This document shows positions 16,609 to 26,231 of a stretch of DNA of 64,000 nucleotides, piece by piece. A program made the position numbers and the translations under genes. Source of the DNA: Neofamilia massiliensis (lineage in GTDB: Bacteria > Bacillota > Clostridia > Tissierellales > Peptoniphilaceae); the NCBI RefSeq assembly GCF_001299475.1, contig NZ_CYUJ01000003.1, positions 314,409 to 378,408 of the forward strand, given 5' to 3'. Every line of letters begins with the position of its first letter. The stretch's first letter is position 1. The notes beneath the pieces are model-generated. The model was not told the DNA's origin and searched no databases. It saw nothing but the letters and a program-made list of their open reading frames with translations.

Positions 16609-17491
16609 AAACAGCCTCTTTCACTTGGTCAGCTAATTTTCTAGCTAGGTCAACTCTCTTATTTAAATCGCCTGCAAGTTCACGTCTTACTAAAATATTT
16701 TCTTCTGCGTCTCCAAAACAGGCCACTAACCTACAAGTAGACCTGGAAAATTCTGAATAAATTCCAATTGGACTGTGGCAATCTGCGTCAAGTTCTCTTT
16801 GATAGGCCCTTTCTGCATCGAATCTAAGGCCAGTTTCTTCATCTGCCAGGGCTTGTAAATATTTTATTACTTGGCTATCTTCCCTGTATTGAAGGGCTAA
16901 AATTCCCTGGCAGGGAGATGGAATTATTTCTTCAGGAGAAAAGGTATAGGAAATCCTGTCTCCATAGCCAGCCCTAAGAAGGCCAGCCTTGGCTAGAATA
17001 ACTCCGTCTAGATTTTCACTTTGGATTTTTCCCATTCTCGTTTCAATGTTACCTCTAATAGCTTTAGTAGAAATATTTTTTACCAGTCTCTCTAGTTGGA
17101 TTTTTCTTCTGGCTGATCCTGTTCCAACTAAAAATCCTTCCATTTGATCTAGAGACTTAATAGGTTTTTTTGCAACTAAAATATCCCTTGGATCTTCTCC
17201 CTTTGGCGGCCTAGCAAAAACTAAACCGTCAGGAGATTTTCCTGGCATGTCCTTCATTGAATGAACTGCTAGATCAATTCTTCCATCTAAAAGAGCTTTT
17301 TCAATTTCTTTGACAAAGACTCCCTTGTCGCCAATTTTTGAAACTTCCCTGTCTAAGATTTTGTCTCCAAGAGTGTGGATGATTTCTATTTCAATTTTTA
17401 TTTCAGGAAATTTTTCCTCTAAAAGTTTTTTAACGTGTTTGCTTTGTATTAGGGCTAAGTTTGACCCTCTTGAACCAATTGTTATTTGCAA
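16589..17491 (-). CDS. hemC: Porphobilinogen deaminase (hydroxymethylbilane synthase)
   Basis: Polymerises four porphobilinogens into hydroxymethylbilane. The 300-residue protein starts MQITIGSRGSNLALIQSK, carries AVHSMKDMP with the catalytic Asp, the phosphate-contacting TGSARRKIQL, and the dipyrromethane-cofactor cysteine in ELDADCHSPIG. It overlaps the preceding precorrin-2 dehydrogenase gene by 10 bases and the following cobA-hemD gene by 20. Confidence 0.97.
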   Translation of the reverse strand: MQITIGSRGSNLALIQSKHVKKLLEEKFPEIKIEIEIIHTLGDKILDREVSKIGDKGVFVKEIEKALLDGRIDLAVHSMKDMPGKSPDGLVFARPPKGEDPRDILVAKKPIKSLDQMEGFLVGTGSARRKIQLERLVKNISTKAIRGNIETRMGKIQSENLDGVILAKAGLLRAGYGDRISYTFSPEEIIPSPCQGILALQYREDSQVIKYLQALADEETGLRFDAERAYQRELDADCHSPIGIYSEFSRSTCRLVACFGDAEENILVRRELAGDLNKRVDLARKLADQVKEAVYEKRNS

Positions 17492-18078
17492 TTTTCTTCT
17501 CCGTATTTTTTTATTTGATCAAGGGGTTTAGCATAAAGGTCGCGAATTGTCTGACCTATATTTTTTTCTCCCCTTTCTACTAGGTCTTGTCTAATTTTAT
17601 TTAGTGCTTCAATTTTTTCATAGTCTAAGTCAGCTAAAAGCTCTTCAACTTGGTCTGATAAAATTCCTAAAAGACCTGGATTTTTCCCTCCAGTTGACAG
17701 GCTAATAGTTAGGTCTCCCTGGCTTAGAATTTTATTCATAATAAAGTCTGAGTTTTCTGAAGTAGAAGCATTTAAAAATGGAATTTTCTTCTGTCTTGCC
17801 TGGTCTTCTAAGTTTTTATTTAAAGTTTTATCTGAGCTGGCAATTATTAAATAATCATAAGATCCTAGGACAAAATTTTCATCAAGGTCTCTCCATATAA
17901 AATTTAATTTTGAATTTGTTTCTAAACTTTTAAAGTCGTCTACAAAGTCCTTGGAAACTATATCAATGCTAAAGTCTGTTTCGACTAAGACCTTAACTTT
18001 TCTAAAAGCAACCCTGCCGCCTCCAACAACTAAGACTTTTTTATCCTTGGTATCTATACTTACAGCTAGGTATCTCAT
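17482..18078 (-). CDS. Precorrin-2 dehydrogenase (CysG N-terminal/Met8p/SirC-like)
   Basis: A 198-residue protein with a Rossmann start MRYLAVSIDTKDKKVLVVGGG and VAFRKVKVLVE, followed by LNASTSEN and the helical section SLSTGGKNPGLLGILSDQVEELL that is typical of siroheme synthase N-domains. It oxidises precorrin-2 to sirohydrochlorin with NAD+; chelatase activity cannot be judged. It lies between hemA and hemC, overlapping both by 4 and 10 bases. Confidence 0.88.
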   Translation of the reverse strand: MRYLAVSIDTKDKKVLVVGGGRVAFRKVKVLVETDFSIDIVSKDFVDDFKSLETNSKLNFIWRDLDENFVLGSYDYLIIASSDKTLNKNLEDQARQKKIPFLNASTSENSDFIMNKILSQGDLTISLSTGGKNPGLLGILSDQVEELLADLDYEKIEALNKIRQDLVERGEKNIGQTIRDLYAKPLDQIKKYGEENCK

Positions 18079-19310
18079 ATATCAAACACCTCTTCCATAA
18101 CTTTAATTGCAATGGTCTTTTCTTCTGATGACTCCATTTCCTTTAAGGCCAAAAGTGGCTCTCTCATTGCCCTTCTTATTGAGGCTCTAACAATTTTTTC
18201 TACTTTTCTCTTTTCCATCTGGTTGAGGTTAGTTTTTCTAAAAATATAATTTAAGGTCATGTCAGCAATTTCCCTGCATCTTTCGTCTGCTGTTGCCATT
18301 ATTGGGTCAACCTTAGTTTGCCCCCACCAGGTTTTTATTTCAGAAATCTTTTCTTGAATTTCTCCTTGGTACTTATCTAAGATTTCTTTTTTCTTTTGTA
18401 AGTTTTCATCTGACAGTTCTTTTAAGTTGTCTATGTCATAGAGGATGACATGGTCTAGGTCAGAAACCTCAGATGCTACGTCTCTTGGTAGACCAAGGTC
18501 CATTATATAAAGGTCAGAAGATCTTTTTCCTATATGACTTTTCTTTATAATTGTATGAGGAGATGAAGTTGCTGTAATTAAAACTTTACACGACAAAATA
18601 GCCTTGGCTAGGTCTTCGTAGGCGACGATTTCTAAATCTCCTAGGTCCCTTGCAACCTTTAAAGAGTTTTCGTAAGTTCTATTACTTACTCTAACTTTTG
18701 CTCCTCTTTCAAGTAAATACATGGCTGCAAGTTTTCCCATTTGGCCTAAACCTATAACCAAGGCTTCCTGGTCTTTTAAGTCTATCTCTTCTTCAATTTT
18801 TCTAATGCCCATATAGGATATGGAAACTGGAATATTTGAAACACCTGTCCTTGCCTTGGTCCACTTGGCAAAGGTGATGGCCTCTCTAAAGACCTTGTTT
18901 AAATATTTCTTCGCAGCTCCAACTTCAATTGCCAAAATTTGGGCATCAGTAATTTGACCTAGAATTTGATCCTCTCCTATGATCAAAGACTCTAGGCCTA
19001 TGGCTGTATTAAAAAGATGTCTAAGGGCCTGGTCGTTTTTTAAAAAAACTACTTGGTCTTCTTTTAAATCAACTTTAAAATAGTCCCTTAGATAGCCTTG
19101 AATTTTTTCACTGGCAGAATCTATATCTTCTCCTACAAAATATATTTCCGTCCTGTTGCAGGTTGACAAAATCAAAGCTTCTTCTACAAAATGTTCTGAA
19201 AAATAACTTAGGCTTTCAATTTTATCCTTGTCATAAAAGTGTATCTTCTCTCTTACTTCTATTGGAGTCTTCTTGTGGTCAATGCCAACAAGTCCAAAAT
19301 TCATTAACAA
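18075..19310 (-). CDS. hemA: Glutamyl-tRNA reductase
   Basis: First enzyme of C5-pathway tetrapyrrole synthesis, reducing Glu-tRNA to glutamate-1-semialdehyde with NADPH. The 411-residue protein shows the nucleophile Cys in ALILSTCNRTEIY near residue 50, GLESLIIGEDQILGQ, NADPH-binding VIGLGQMGKLA, SNRT, and a C-terminal dimerisation helix. It heads the six-gene operon, with a sigma-A promoter at 19370-19399. The Met two residues into the frame at 19304 (MNFGLVGIDHKKTP) is also possible. Confidence 0.97.
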   Translation of the reverse strand: MLMNFGLVGIDHKKTPIEVREKIHFYDKDKIESLSYFSEHFVEEALILSTCNRTEIYFVGEDIDSASEKIQGYLRDYFKVDLKEDQVVFLKNDQALRHLFNTAIGLESLIIGEDQILGQITDAQILAIEVGAAKKYLNKVFREAITFAKWTKARTGVSNIPVSISYMGIRKIEEEIDLKDQEALVIGLGQMGKLAAMYLLERGAKVRVSNRTYENSLKVARDLGDLEIVAYEDLAKAILSCKVLITATSSPHTIIKKSHIGKRSSDLYIMDLGLPRDVASEVSDLDHVILYDIDNLKELSDENLQKKKEILDKYQGEIQEKISEIKTWWGQTKVDPIMATADERCREIADMTLNYIFRKTNLNQMEKRKVEKIVRASIRRAMREPLLALKEMESSEEKTIAIKVMEEVFDI

Positions 19311-19369
19311 GTTTTTTCCTCTTTTCGATAAAATTTTCTACCACCCTAGATATTTCCCTCTCTATAAGT

Positions 19370-19399
19370 ATTATAATGTTTGTTGATAGTGGAATTCAA
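19370..19399 (-). promoter_or_regulatory. Sigma-A promoter of the hemA operon
   Basis: Minus strand TTGAAT, 18 bases, TATAAT; transcription would start about 55 bases before the hemA ATG. Confidence 0.65.
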
Positions 19400-19415
19400 G
19401 TTTATTTATAAAAAG

Positions 19416-20039
19416 CTAGTGGCTAGTTGCTATGGAAATAGCGTAAATTTTTTTTGCTCCAGCATTTTTTAAAAGCTTGGCACATTCTTCAACAGTTGAT
19501 CCTGTTGTTATAACGTCATCTAAAAGTAAAATGTTTTTGTCCTTAATTGCTTCTGGCCTTTTTATGGCAAATGAGTCAGCTAGATTTGTAGCCCTAGAAG
19601 ACCTATCAAGTCTAGCCTGCTCCAAAGTTTTCTTTATTTTTATAAGATTATTTGCATCTACTTGGATTTTTGTGTTTAAAGAAACTTCATCTGCTAAAAG
19701 TTCAACTTGATTAAAACCTCTTTCAACCAGGGTTTTCTTGTGAACTGGCACAGGAATTATTAGGTCTACCTTTTTGTTAAGACCTAAATAAAATATCTTG
19801 TCAGTTAATAATTCTCCAAAGACCTTTCCTAAATACCTTTTTTTATAAAACTTAAAGGATGTAATTGAATCCCTAAGTAGGGACCCATAATAAAAACAGG
19901 CAAAGGCTTCATCTACATAAGAAAAATCTTTGACTACCTTTTCTGCCTTTGGTGAAAATAATTCTAGACAAGAGTTACAAATATAAAGATAGTTTTGGGT
20001 TTTTCTATTACAAATTAAACAAGTTTTTTTCTCCGTCAT
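19416..20039 (-). CDS. comF: ComF family phosphoribosyltransferase-like protein
   Basis: A 207-residue protein with an N-terminal zinc ribbon (CLIC and CNSC), a middle motif LIIPVPVHKKTLVERGFNQVE and the PRTase loop ILLLDDVITTGSTVEE. ComFC proteins take part in DNA uptake during competence and bind PRPP; the exact reaction is unsettled. I start at 20039 because AAGGTGG lies just upstream and the zinc ribbon begins there, although the frame is open to 20102 inside recD2. It overlaps recD2 by 32 bases. Confidence 0.88.
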   Translation of the reverse strand: MTEKKTCLICNRKTQNYLYICNSCLELFSPKAEKVVKDFSYVDEAFACFYYGSLLRDSITSFKFYKKRYLGKVFGELLTDKIFYLGLNKKVDLIIPVPVHKKTLVERGFNQVELLADEVSLNTKIQVDANNLIKIKKTLEQARLDRSSRATNLADSFAIKRPEAIKDKNILLLDDVITTGSTVEECAKLLKNAGAKKIYAISIATSH

Positions 20040-22254
20040 ATAAAACCACCTTATAAAAGCCTTGGATTTTTTCTCTAAGTCCTGTATATCTTTCGTTAAC
20101 ATAGGTGTTGTCTATCATGGTTTTAAGTCTAGCTTCTTTGCCAACTAAGACAACAAGTTTTTTTGCCCTGGTTATGGCTGTATAAATAAGATTTCGATTT
20201 GCAAGTAAGTCTGGGGCATAGTGGACGGGAATTATAACTACAGGAAATTCTGATCCTTGGGACTTGTGAATGGTTATTGCATATGCCAGGGTCAAGTCTG
20301 CTAAAGTGTCTTCACCATAGGTCACTTCTCTGCCGTCAAAGTCTACAACCATAGTCTTTCGAAAACTATCGATTTCACTTATAAAACCAATATCTCCATT
20401 ATAAATTCCAGTTCCTGAATCGTATTTAATTCGATCCTCTGTATAGGCCTCCCACTCAACTTGGTAGTTGTTTTTTGTTTGCATAACCTTGTCGCCTTTT
20501 CTAAAAACTGTGTTTGCAAAAACTAATTCTTCTACAGCAAAGTTTGGAGGGTTTAAAGAGTTTTGTAATTCATAATTTAGATTTTCAACTCCAACTAGGC
20601 CTTTTTTCATTGGAGTCATAACTTGTATGTCCTTTTTTGGATCTATGCCATAAAATTTTTCCAGCCTTGATCCAACTAGACTTTTTATGTGGTCCACAGT
20701 TTCTACTTCAGACTTGGAGCCAATCATAAAAAAGTCGCTATCTGCTTCGTTTAAAATTGGAAAATAGCCTTGGTTAATTCTATGGGCGTTGTCTACAATT
20801 TTCGATCCGCCACTTTGCCTAAAAATTTTATTTAGCTGGACAAGAGGAATTAAATTTGAGTTAATCATGTCCTTTAAAATGTTTCCTGGTCCAACAGATG
20901 GAATTTGGTTGACGTCTCCTAGGAGAATTAGTCTGGACCTTGGAGACATTGCCCTTAATAAATCTGTTAAAAGCTGGGTGTCTACCATAGACATTTCGTC
21001 AACTATTATCATTTCTTGGTCAAGGGGATTTTCTTCGTTTTTCCCAAAGACCATGGCAGATCCATTAAATTGATATTCTAAAAGCCTGTGAATTGTCTTT
21101 GCATCGTCTCCAGTTGCCTCTTCCATTCTCTTTGCAGCCCTGCCAGTTGGAGCAGCAAGTAAATAACCTATGCCAAGTTCTCTAGCTATGTGCAAAATTG
21201 CCTTTAAGGTTGTAGTCTTTCCTGTTCCAGGTCCGCCTGTAATAATTAAAACTCGATTTTCAAAGGCAGACTTTATCGCCTGTCTCTGTTCACTTGCAAA
21301 ACTTAGGCCCTCTAGGGATTCAATCATATTTATCTTTGAATCAATTGAAGATGTAGGACAGTAGACTCCAGTTTTGTTTAGCTTATTTATCTTTAAGGCA
21401 ATATAATTTTCGCTGGAGTAAAGATTGTTGTTGTAGGCTTTAACTCTTCCACCTTCAAGGACCATGCGAATATTTCTATTGGTCATAAATTGTTTTTCGC
21501 TAGCTTCTATATCCCTATCATTAACTCCTAAATAATCTTTTATCCTCATCCTTAATTCTTCATAAGGAAGATAACAAGATCCTTCGTTAGTTGAAAGTTT
21601 TAATAGATAGACCATGGCAGCTTCAATTCTATTAGGGTCGTTGTCTTTTACTCCTGCTTCCTTGGCAATTTGGTCGGCAGTTTTAAAGGAAATTCCATCA
21701 TGAGAATTTATAAGTAAATAGGGATTTTTCTTTATTACTTCTAAAACTCCGTCGCCGTATTTTTGAAAGAGCTTTTCTCCTAGGCTTTTGCTAATGCCAA
21801 AATTAGAAAGTTCTATCATTAAATCTCTCAGGTCAACTTGGTCGTTAAAGGACTCCATTATTTTATCAAAAGTCTTTTTGCCAATGCCCTTAACAGTTAA
21901 AAGTTTTTCTGGACTAGACTTAAAAACATCGTAGGCATCTTCGCCAAATTTTTCTAAAATTCTTTCAGCCAAGGTTGGACCAACAAAGTCAATGGCTCCA
22001 CTTCTTAAGTAGGCGTCAAAGGCATTTGAATAAGTTGTAGTTTTACTTAAAAGTCTTTTCACTTTAAACTGCTCGCCATATTTGTCGTGGTAAATCATGT
22101 CTCCACTTAATTTTAGACTTGCGCCAATAGGTTGGTATGGAAAATAACCGACGACAGTAAGCATACCGTCCTCGGTTGATAGTCTTGCTACAGTATAAGA
22201 ATTTCCATCGTTTCTATAGACGATGCTTTCTAAAATTCCCTCTACAACTAGCAT
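20008..22254 (-). CDS. recD2: ATP-dependent RecD-like DNA helicase
   Basis: A 748-residue SF1 5'-3' helicase with the RecD2 layout: an N-terminal OB-like domain (VVEGILESIVYRNDGNSYTVARL), helix-hairpin-helix repeats (TVKGIGKKTFDKI), Walker A GGPGTGKTTTLKAI near residue 340, Walker B IIVDEMSMVD near 415, GDVNQIPSVGPGNIL and a C-terminal motif VI region YAITIHKSQGSEFPVV and YTAITRAKK. RecD2 acts alone, without RecBC, in replication-fork and mismatch maintenance. It follows the PC4-like gene by 3 bases. Confidence 0.95.
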   Translation of the reverse strand: MLVVEGILESIVYRNDGNSYTVARLSTEDGMLTVVGYFPYQPIGASLKLSGDMIYHDKYGEQFKVKRLLSKTTTYSNAFDAYLRSGAIDFVGPTLAERILEKFGEDAYDVFKSSPEKLLTVKGIGKKTFDKIMESFNDQVDLRDLMIELSNFGISKSLGEKLFQKYGDGVLEVIKKNPYLLINSHDGISFKTADQIAKEAGVKDNDPNRIEAAMVYLLKLSTNEGSCYLPYEELRMRIKDYLGVNDRDIEASEKQFMTNRNIRMVLEGGRVKAYNNNLYSSENYIALKINKLNKTGVYCPTSSIDSKINMIESLEGLSFASEQRQAIKSAFENRVLIITGGPGTGKTTTLKAILHIARELGIGYLLAAPTGRAAKRMEEATGDDAKTIHRLLEYQFNGSAMVFGKNEENPLDQEMIIVDEMSMVDTQLLTDLLRAMSPRSRLILLGDVNQIPSVGPGNILKDMINSNLIPLVQLNKIFRQSGGSKIVDNAHRINQGYFPILNEADSDFFMIGSKSEVETVDHIKSLVGSRLEKFYGIDPKKDIQVMTPMKKGLVGVENLNYELQNSLNPPNFAVEELVFANTVFRKGDKVMQTKNNYQVEWEAYTEDRIKYDSGTGIYNGDIGFISEIDSFRKTMVVDFDGREVTYGEDTLADLTLAYAITIHKSQGSEFPVVIIPVHYAPDLLANRNLIYTAITRAKKLVVLVGKEARLKTMIDNTYVNERYTGLREKIQGFYKVVLYDGEKNLFNL

Positions 22255-22257
22255 ATT

Positions 22258-22476
22258 TTATTTTATGTCTTTTAATAATTCTTTAAGCTGAAGAAGTTCT
22301 TCTTTTGAAAGGGTAATTCCCTTAGACATTTTTTGGTGGTCTGGATCCCATTCACGAATGTCATATTTTGCTGGATAGTCATTATAAGAAACTAGATTTA
22401 GTTCTTTTGTCCAGCCGTTTTCTTTTTCTCCTAGGACGCCAATTTTTTCTACAATTTCAAATTTAAATTCTGCCAT
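22258..22476 (-). CDS. PC4/YdbC-like single-stranded nucleic acid binding protein
   Basis: A 72-residue protein of the YdbC family: EFKFEIVEKIGVLGEKENGWTKELNLVSYND followed by YDIREWDPDHQKMSKGITLS and a final LKELLKD helix, the bacterial version of the transcriptional coactivator PC4 fold. Such proteins dimerise and bind ssDNA. It has a GGAGAG site and is the first gene of a unit with recD2 and comF, which fits a DNA-metabolism role. Confidence 0.88.
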   Translation of the reverse strand: MAEFKFEIVEKIGVLGEKENGWTKELNLVSYNDYPAKYDIREWDPDHQKMSKGITLSKEELLQLKELLKDIK

Positions 22477-22563
22477 TTTATCTCTCCTTTAAATTATTTT
22501 TCTCTACTTATAGAATACACCAAAGACAAATAATTTTCATTAGCTTATAAATTTTTTTCAAGA

Positions 22564-22591
22564 AAAAAACAAGGACCCTAAAGCCCTTGTC
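22564..22591 (-). terminator. Intrinsic terminator after the membrane protein gene
   Basis: Minus-strand stem ACAAGG / CCTTGT (extended imperfectly inward) followed by a run of T, placed directly after the stop at 22599. Confidence 0.7.
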
Positions 22592-22598
22592 TCATTTC

Positions 22599-23621
22599 TT
22601 ATATTAATTTTGGTAGTAGATAAATAATCATAGCAAGGAAGAACATTATTATGGCTCCAAGTAGACCTTGGGTAAAGTCATACTTGTTAAATGCAATCTT
22701 ATCTTTCACTGTTTGTCTGCCTAAAAGCACAGATAGGAAGCCAAATATTGGGAAGAAAATTAAAACTGCCTTTACTGAAACTCCAAATTCAAAAAATCTA
22801 AAGAAGGTTAAAACACTTATTATCATAGCCAAAATCATTAGATATGGGTTCTTTGACTTGTCTAACCAAATTAAGGCTAGGACTAAGACAGCTGATAAAA
22901 TAAAAATTACATTGTTAACCTTGTGCCAGAAATTTAGAGAAGAAATTTTTTCTCCGTCATAAACTTCTAGAACATTTACATACATGCCAGATTCGTTAAA
23001 GCTTTGAGTTTCTGAGTCGTTAATATATTCTCCGTCTGTAAAATTATCTACTCTTGAGTTTGTTAAAAATACTGAAACCTTAGATAGCTCTTCTCCTTCA
23101 TCATAAATTAGTCTCTTTGGTTCGTAGGAGATTCTAAATTTATAGTTTTTAACTCCTTCTGAAAGTGGAACCCTAATTTCTGAAGTTGAAGTAAACTTAT
23201 AGTTTTCTAAGTTCTTGTGCATTTGCCCGTAGTTTAGTTTTTCGTCAAAAATCAAATTGTTGATCTTGTCGTATTCGCCTTTTAAGGTGGCCTTTGAGTG
23301 TTTTGGAACTACTGAGTCACCAAAAAAACTTTGTTCAGCAGTTTTTCCTAAAATTCTCATTGATGAGTCAACACCTGTGTATTCAAATTCCACATCATAG
23401 GAAATTAAATCATTTAAAAGACCATCTGTTTCAGACCTTCTAATTTTTAAATTTGCTACATTTGTTGGAATATCAAAATACACTCCTGCAAATGGAATGG
23501 TTTTATTGTATTTTTCCTTCCATAATATGTCCTTGCCAAACATTGGTGATAGGCTAGACAAAAATAGGGTTAGGAGTAGTAATAAATATATAATTAGATT
23601 TTTTACCTTTTTGTTCATCAT
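22599..23621 (-). CDS. Membrane-anchored protein of unknown function
   Basis: I do not recognise this 340-residue protein. It has an N-terminal signal or anchor (about residues 7-25), an extracytoplasmic beta-rich region of about 200 residues beginning KYNKTIPFAGVYFDIPTNV, and four C-terminal helices (about 236-254, 261-279, 282-300, 317-338) separated by basic loops. A soluble ectodomain on a four-helix base suggests a sensor or envelope assembly factor, but that is only inference. It has its own terminator and lies 65 bases after nagB. Confidence 0.75.
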   Translation of the reverse strand: MMNKKVKNLIIYLLLLLTLFLSSLSPMFGKDILWKEKYNKTIPFAGVYFDIPTNVANLKIRRSETDGLLNDLISYDVEFEYTGVDSSMRILGKTAEQSFFGDSVVPKHSKATLKGEYDKINNLIFDEKLNYGQMHKNLENYKFTSTSEIRVPLSEGVKNYKFRISYEPKRLIYDEGEELSKVSVFLTNSRVDNFTDGEYINDSETQSFNESGMYVNVLEVYDGEKISSLNFWHKVNNVIFILSAVLVLALIWLDKSKNPYLMILAMIISVLTFFRFFEFGVSVKAVLIFFPIFGFLSVLLGRQTVKDKIAFNKYDFTQGLLGAIIMFFLAMIIYLLPKLI

Positions 23622-23686
23622 AGACCTTCCTTTTTACTTCTCTAATATTTTTATTCAGGCCTTAACTAAAAGCTAGAGGCTTAAAT

Positions 23687-24415
23687 CTATTTTAACATAC
23701 TTGCAGCCTCTTCATCTACTATTATTGTTAAATCGTTATGCAATTGTAAAATACTTGAAGGAACTTCTGGTGTAATTGGTCCTTTTACAGTTTTAAAAAT
23801 TGCATCAGCTTTGTTTTTGCCATTGGCTACGAGAATAATCTTTCTTGCATTTAAAATTGATTTCATTCCCATGGTTATTGCCTCTCTTGGCACATCATCT
23901 ATTGATTCAAAAAATCTTGAGTTGGCCTTAATAGTTTCTTCTGTAAGTTTTATGCCATGGGTTGGACCGACAAATGCAGGACCTGGTTCGTTAAAACCAA
24001 TATGGCCGTTAATGCCAATTCCTAGTATTTGTAAGTCAATGCCGCCAGCGTCTAAGATTTTTTGGTCATAGTCAAGGCCAGCTTGGGTCGGGTCCTTGGT
24101 CATTGCTGGTGGAACAAAAGTGTTTTCTTTTTTTATATTGACCTTGGAAAAAAGGTGCTTGTTCATAAAGTACCTGTAAGACTGGTCATTGTTTTCATCT
24201 ATGCCTAAATAATCGTCTAAGTTAAATGAAGTTACATGACTAAAATCCAATTTTCCTTGGTCATACATTCTAGCTAAGATTTCGTACATTCCTTCTGGTG
24301 TAGAACCTGTTGCAAGGCCTAAAACAATAGGGTCTTTGGCAGCCATTTCTTTGGCTACTAGGTCTGCTGCCATTTGGCTTAATTCTTCATAATTTTTTAC
24401 AACAAATATTTTCAT
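23687..24415 (-). CDS. nagB: Glucosamine-6-phosphate deaminase
   Basis: Converts glucosamine-6-phosphate to fructose-6-phosphate and ammonia. The 242-residue length and motifs are standard: LGLATGSTPEGMYE, SFNLDDYLGID with the catalytic Asp, and LGIGINGHIGFNEPG with the catalytic His and Glu. No nagA or transport gene is adjacent. Preceded by a good AAGGAG site. Confidence 0.96.
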   Translation of the reverse strand: MKIFVVKNYEELSQMAADLVAKEMAAKDPIVLGLATGSTPEGMYEILARMYDQGKLDFSHVTSFNLDDYLGIDENNDQSYRYFMNKHLFSKVNIKKENTFVPPAMTKDPTQAGLDYDQKILDAGGIDLQILGIGINGHIGFNEPGPAFVGPTHGIKLTEETIKANSRFFESIDDVPREAITMGMKSILNARKIILVANGKNKADAIFKTVKGPITPEVPSSILQLHNDLTIIVDEEAASMLK

Positions 24416-24518
24416 ATAGGTTCTCCTTATTAATTTAAAAATTTAATAACATGTCAATTTTTTTACTAAAAAATTTTATCACAAAATTCCTGATTTTACA
24501 TGAAAAAATTTTGAAAAC

Positions 24519-26165
24519 CTATTTGTTTTCCATTAAAATAAGTTCCATTAACCTGTTTTTTATATCTAAAAGGGCCTCTGAATAATCTGAATAATTTTTC
24601 TTTATAAAGTCCTTGCCAAAGTCCTTGTCATCTTGCTTTTGATAGGCTTCCATTAATTCTAAAACTTCTTCTAATGACTTGTCTAAGTTTTCTTTTAGGT
24701 CCACTCCATAGTCTTCGTCTATAGAAATTTTGTCAGTTTTTCCACCAATTTCTACAATTTCTCCTGGTTTTGGAATTTCTGCATTTAAATTAAATCTCTG
24801 TTTGATTTCCTTTTGCATATTTTCTTGGGCATCAAGTTCGCCGTGAACCAAATAAAGTTTTTTTGGCTTTGACTTAATTGCTCCCAGCCAATTTAAAAGC
24901 ATATTTTTATCTGCATGGGCTGAAAGACCTTGAAGCTCTTCGATTTCTGCACGAATTTTTATTACTTCGCCAAGGAGTCTAATTTCTTTGGCTCCGTCTA
25001 AAATCTTTCTTCCTGTTGACCCATTAGCTTGGTAGCCTACAAACAAGATTGTGTTTTTTGGATCCCATAAATGGTGCTTTAAGTGGTGGCGGATCCTACC
25101 TGCATCTGCCATACCTGAAGCTGAAATTATTACCTTTGGAAAAGACGACTTGTTTAAAGACTTTGATTCTTCAACTGTCTTTACAAATCTCAAGTTTGGA
25201 AAAGAAAATGGATTGTCTCCTCCGAGAATTTGTTCTCTGGTCTTTTCGTTAAAAAGGTCTGAGTTTTTTTGATAGGCTTCAGTTGCTTCATAGGCCATTG
25301 GCGAATCTACATAAACTGGTACCCTCTTATATTCTTCAAAGCCTTTTTTGTCGTAGTAGTTGTTTAGTTGATAGATAAGTTCCTGAGTCCTGCCAACTGC
25401 AAAGGATGGAATAATTACTGATCCGCCTCTGGCTGCAGTTCTTTCTATTATATCTATTAACTTGTGCTCAGATTCTTCATAAGGTTCGTGGAGTCTATTT
25501 CCATAAGTAGATTCCATTAAGAGAATATCAGCTGCTTCAACAACTTGGGGCTTATTAATTAATGCTTTTTCGTCAACTCCTAGGTCTCCTGAAAAAACTA
25601 ATTTTGTGTTCTTGTCATTTTCTTTTATCCACAATTCTACAATTGCTGATCCAATAATGTGACCTGCATCTAAAAACCTTAGGGTAAAGGTCTCATCTAT
25701 TTCTATATAGTGGTCGTAGTAGTATTCTTCAAAGTATGAAAAAGACCTGCTAGCATCTGCAAGAGTGTATAGGGGTTCAAGAAGTTTTTTCCCTGCCCTC
25801 TTTCTCTTTTGATTTTCCCATTCTACGTCTGATTCTTGAATATGGGCTGAGTCTTCTAGCATAATTCTTGCTAGGTCAACTGTGGCCTTTGTCGCTAAAA
25901 TTCTTCCGCTAAAACCTTCTTTAACAAGTTTTGGAATCCTACCAATGTGGTCTATGTGGGCATGGGAAACTATTAGATAGTCAATGTCTGCTGGATTGTA
26001 GGGAAAGTCTGCAAAGTTTAAAAGATCTTCTTCCTTGCCTCCTTGAAACATTCCACAATCTAAGAGAAGTTTCTTTCCTCCTGCCTCTATTAAGTAATTA
26101 GATCCAGTTACTTGTCTGGTCGCTCCATAAAATTTTATTTTCAATTTTTTCACCTCTTTATTCAT
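24519..26165 (-). CDS. MBL-fold/beta-CASP RNA exonuclease-type metallohydrolase
   Basis: A 548-residue cytoplasmic metallohydrolase of the COG1236 (CPSF73/YSH1-like) group. The metallo-beta-lactamase motif HAHIDH is near residue 65, motif GHIIGSAIVEL near 175, the beta-CASP domain follows (VDSPMAYEAT, ISASGMADAGRI), and the RMMBL part contains LSAHADKNMLLNWL and the final motif LVHGELDAQ. A 60-residue acidic and helical tail is added at the C-terminus. It probably cleaves RNA, but the substrate is unknown. Confidence 0.9.
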   Translation of the reverse strand: MNKEVKKLKIKFYGATRQVTGSNYLIEAGGKKLLLDCGMFQGGKEEDLLNFADFPYNPADIDYLIVSHAHIDHIGRIPKLVKEGFSGRILATKATVDLARIMLEDSAHIQESDVEWENQKRKRAGKKLLEPLYTLADASRSFSYFEEYYYDHYIEIDETFTLRFLDAGHIIGSAIVELWIKENDKNTKLVFSGDLGVDEKALINKPQVVEAADILLMESTYGNRLHEPYEESEHKLIDIIERTAARGGSVIIPSFAVGRTQELIYQLNNYYDKKGFEEYKRVPVYVDSPMAYEATEAYQKNSDLFNEKTREQILGGDNPFSFPNLRFVKTVEESKSLNKSSFPKVIISASGMADAGRIRHHLKHHLWDPKNTILFVGYQANGSTGRKILDGAKEIRLLGEVIKIRAEIEELQGLSAHADKNMLLNWLGAIKSKPKKLYLVHGELDAQENMQKEIKQRFNLNAEIPKPGEIVEIGGKTDKISIDEDYGVDLKENLDKSLEEVLELMEAYQKQDDKDFGKDFIKKNYSDYSEALLDIKNRLMELILMENK

Positions 26166-26197
26166 TATACCCTATTGGAAGAATTTTTATATAAAAA

Positions 26198-26223
26198 CCA
26201 GCTAGATTTAACTTTCTAGCTGG
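26198..26223 (-). terminator. Intrinsic terminator of the polyamine operon
   Basis: Perfect 9-bp stem CCAGCTAGA / TCTAGCTGG, 8-base loop, followed on the minus strand by TTTTTAT, just after the potD stop. Confidence 0.9.
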
Positions 26224-26231
26224 CAGGATTT

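Noticed and set aside
20040-20102. Longer start for comF
   Set aside because: It lies within recD2 and adds non-family sequence; AAGGTGG supports 20039.
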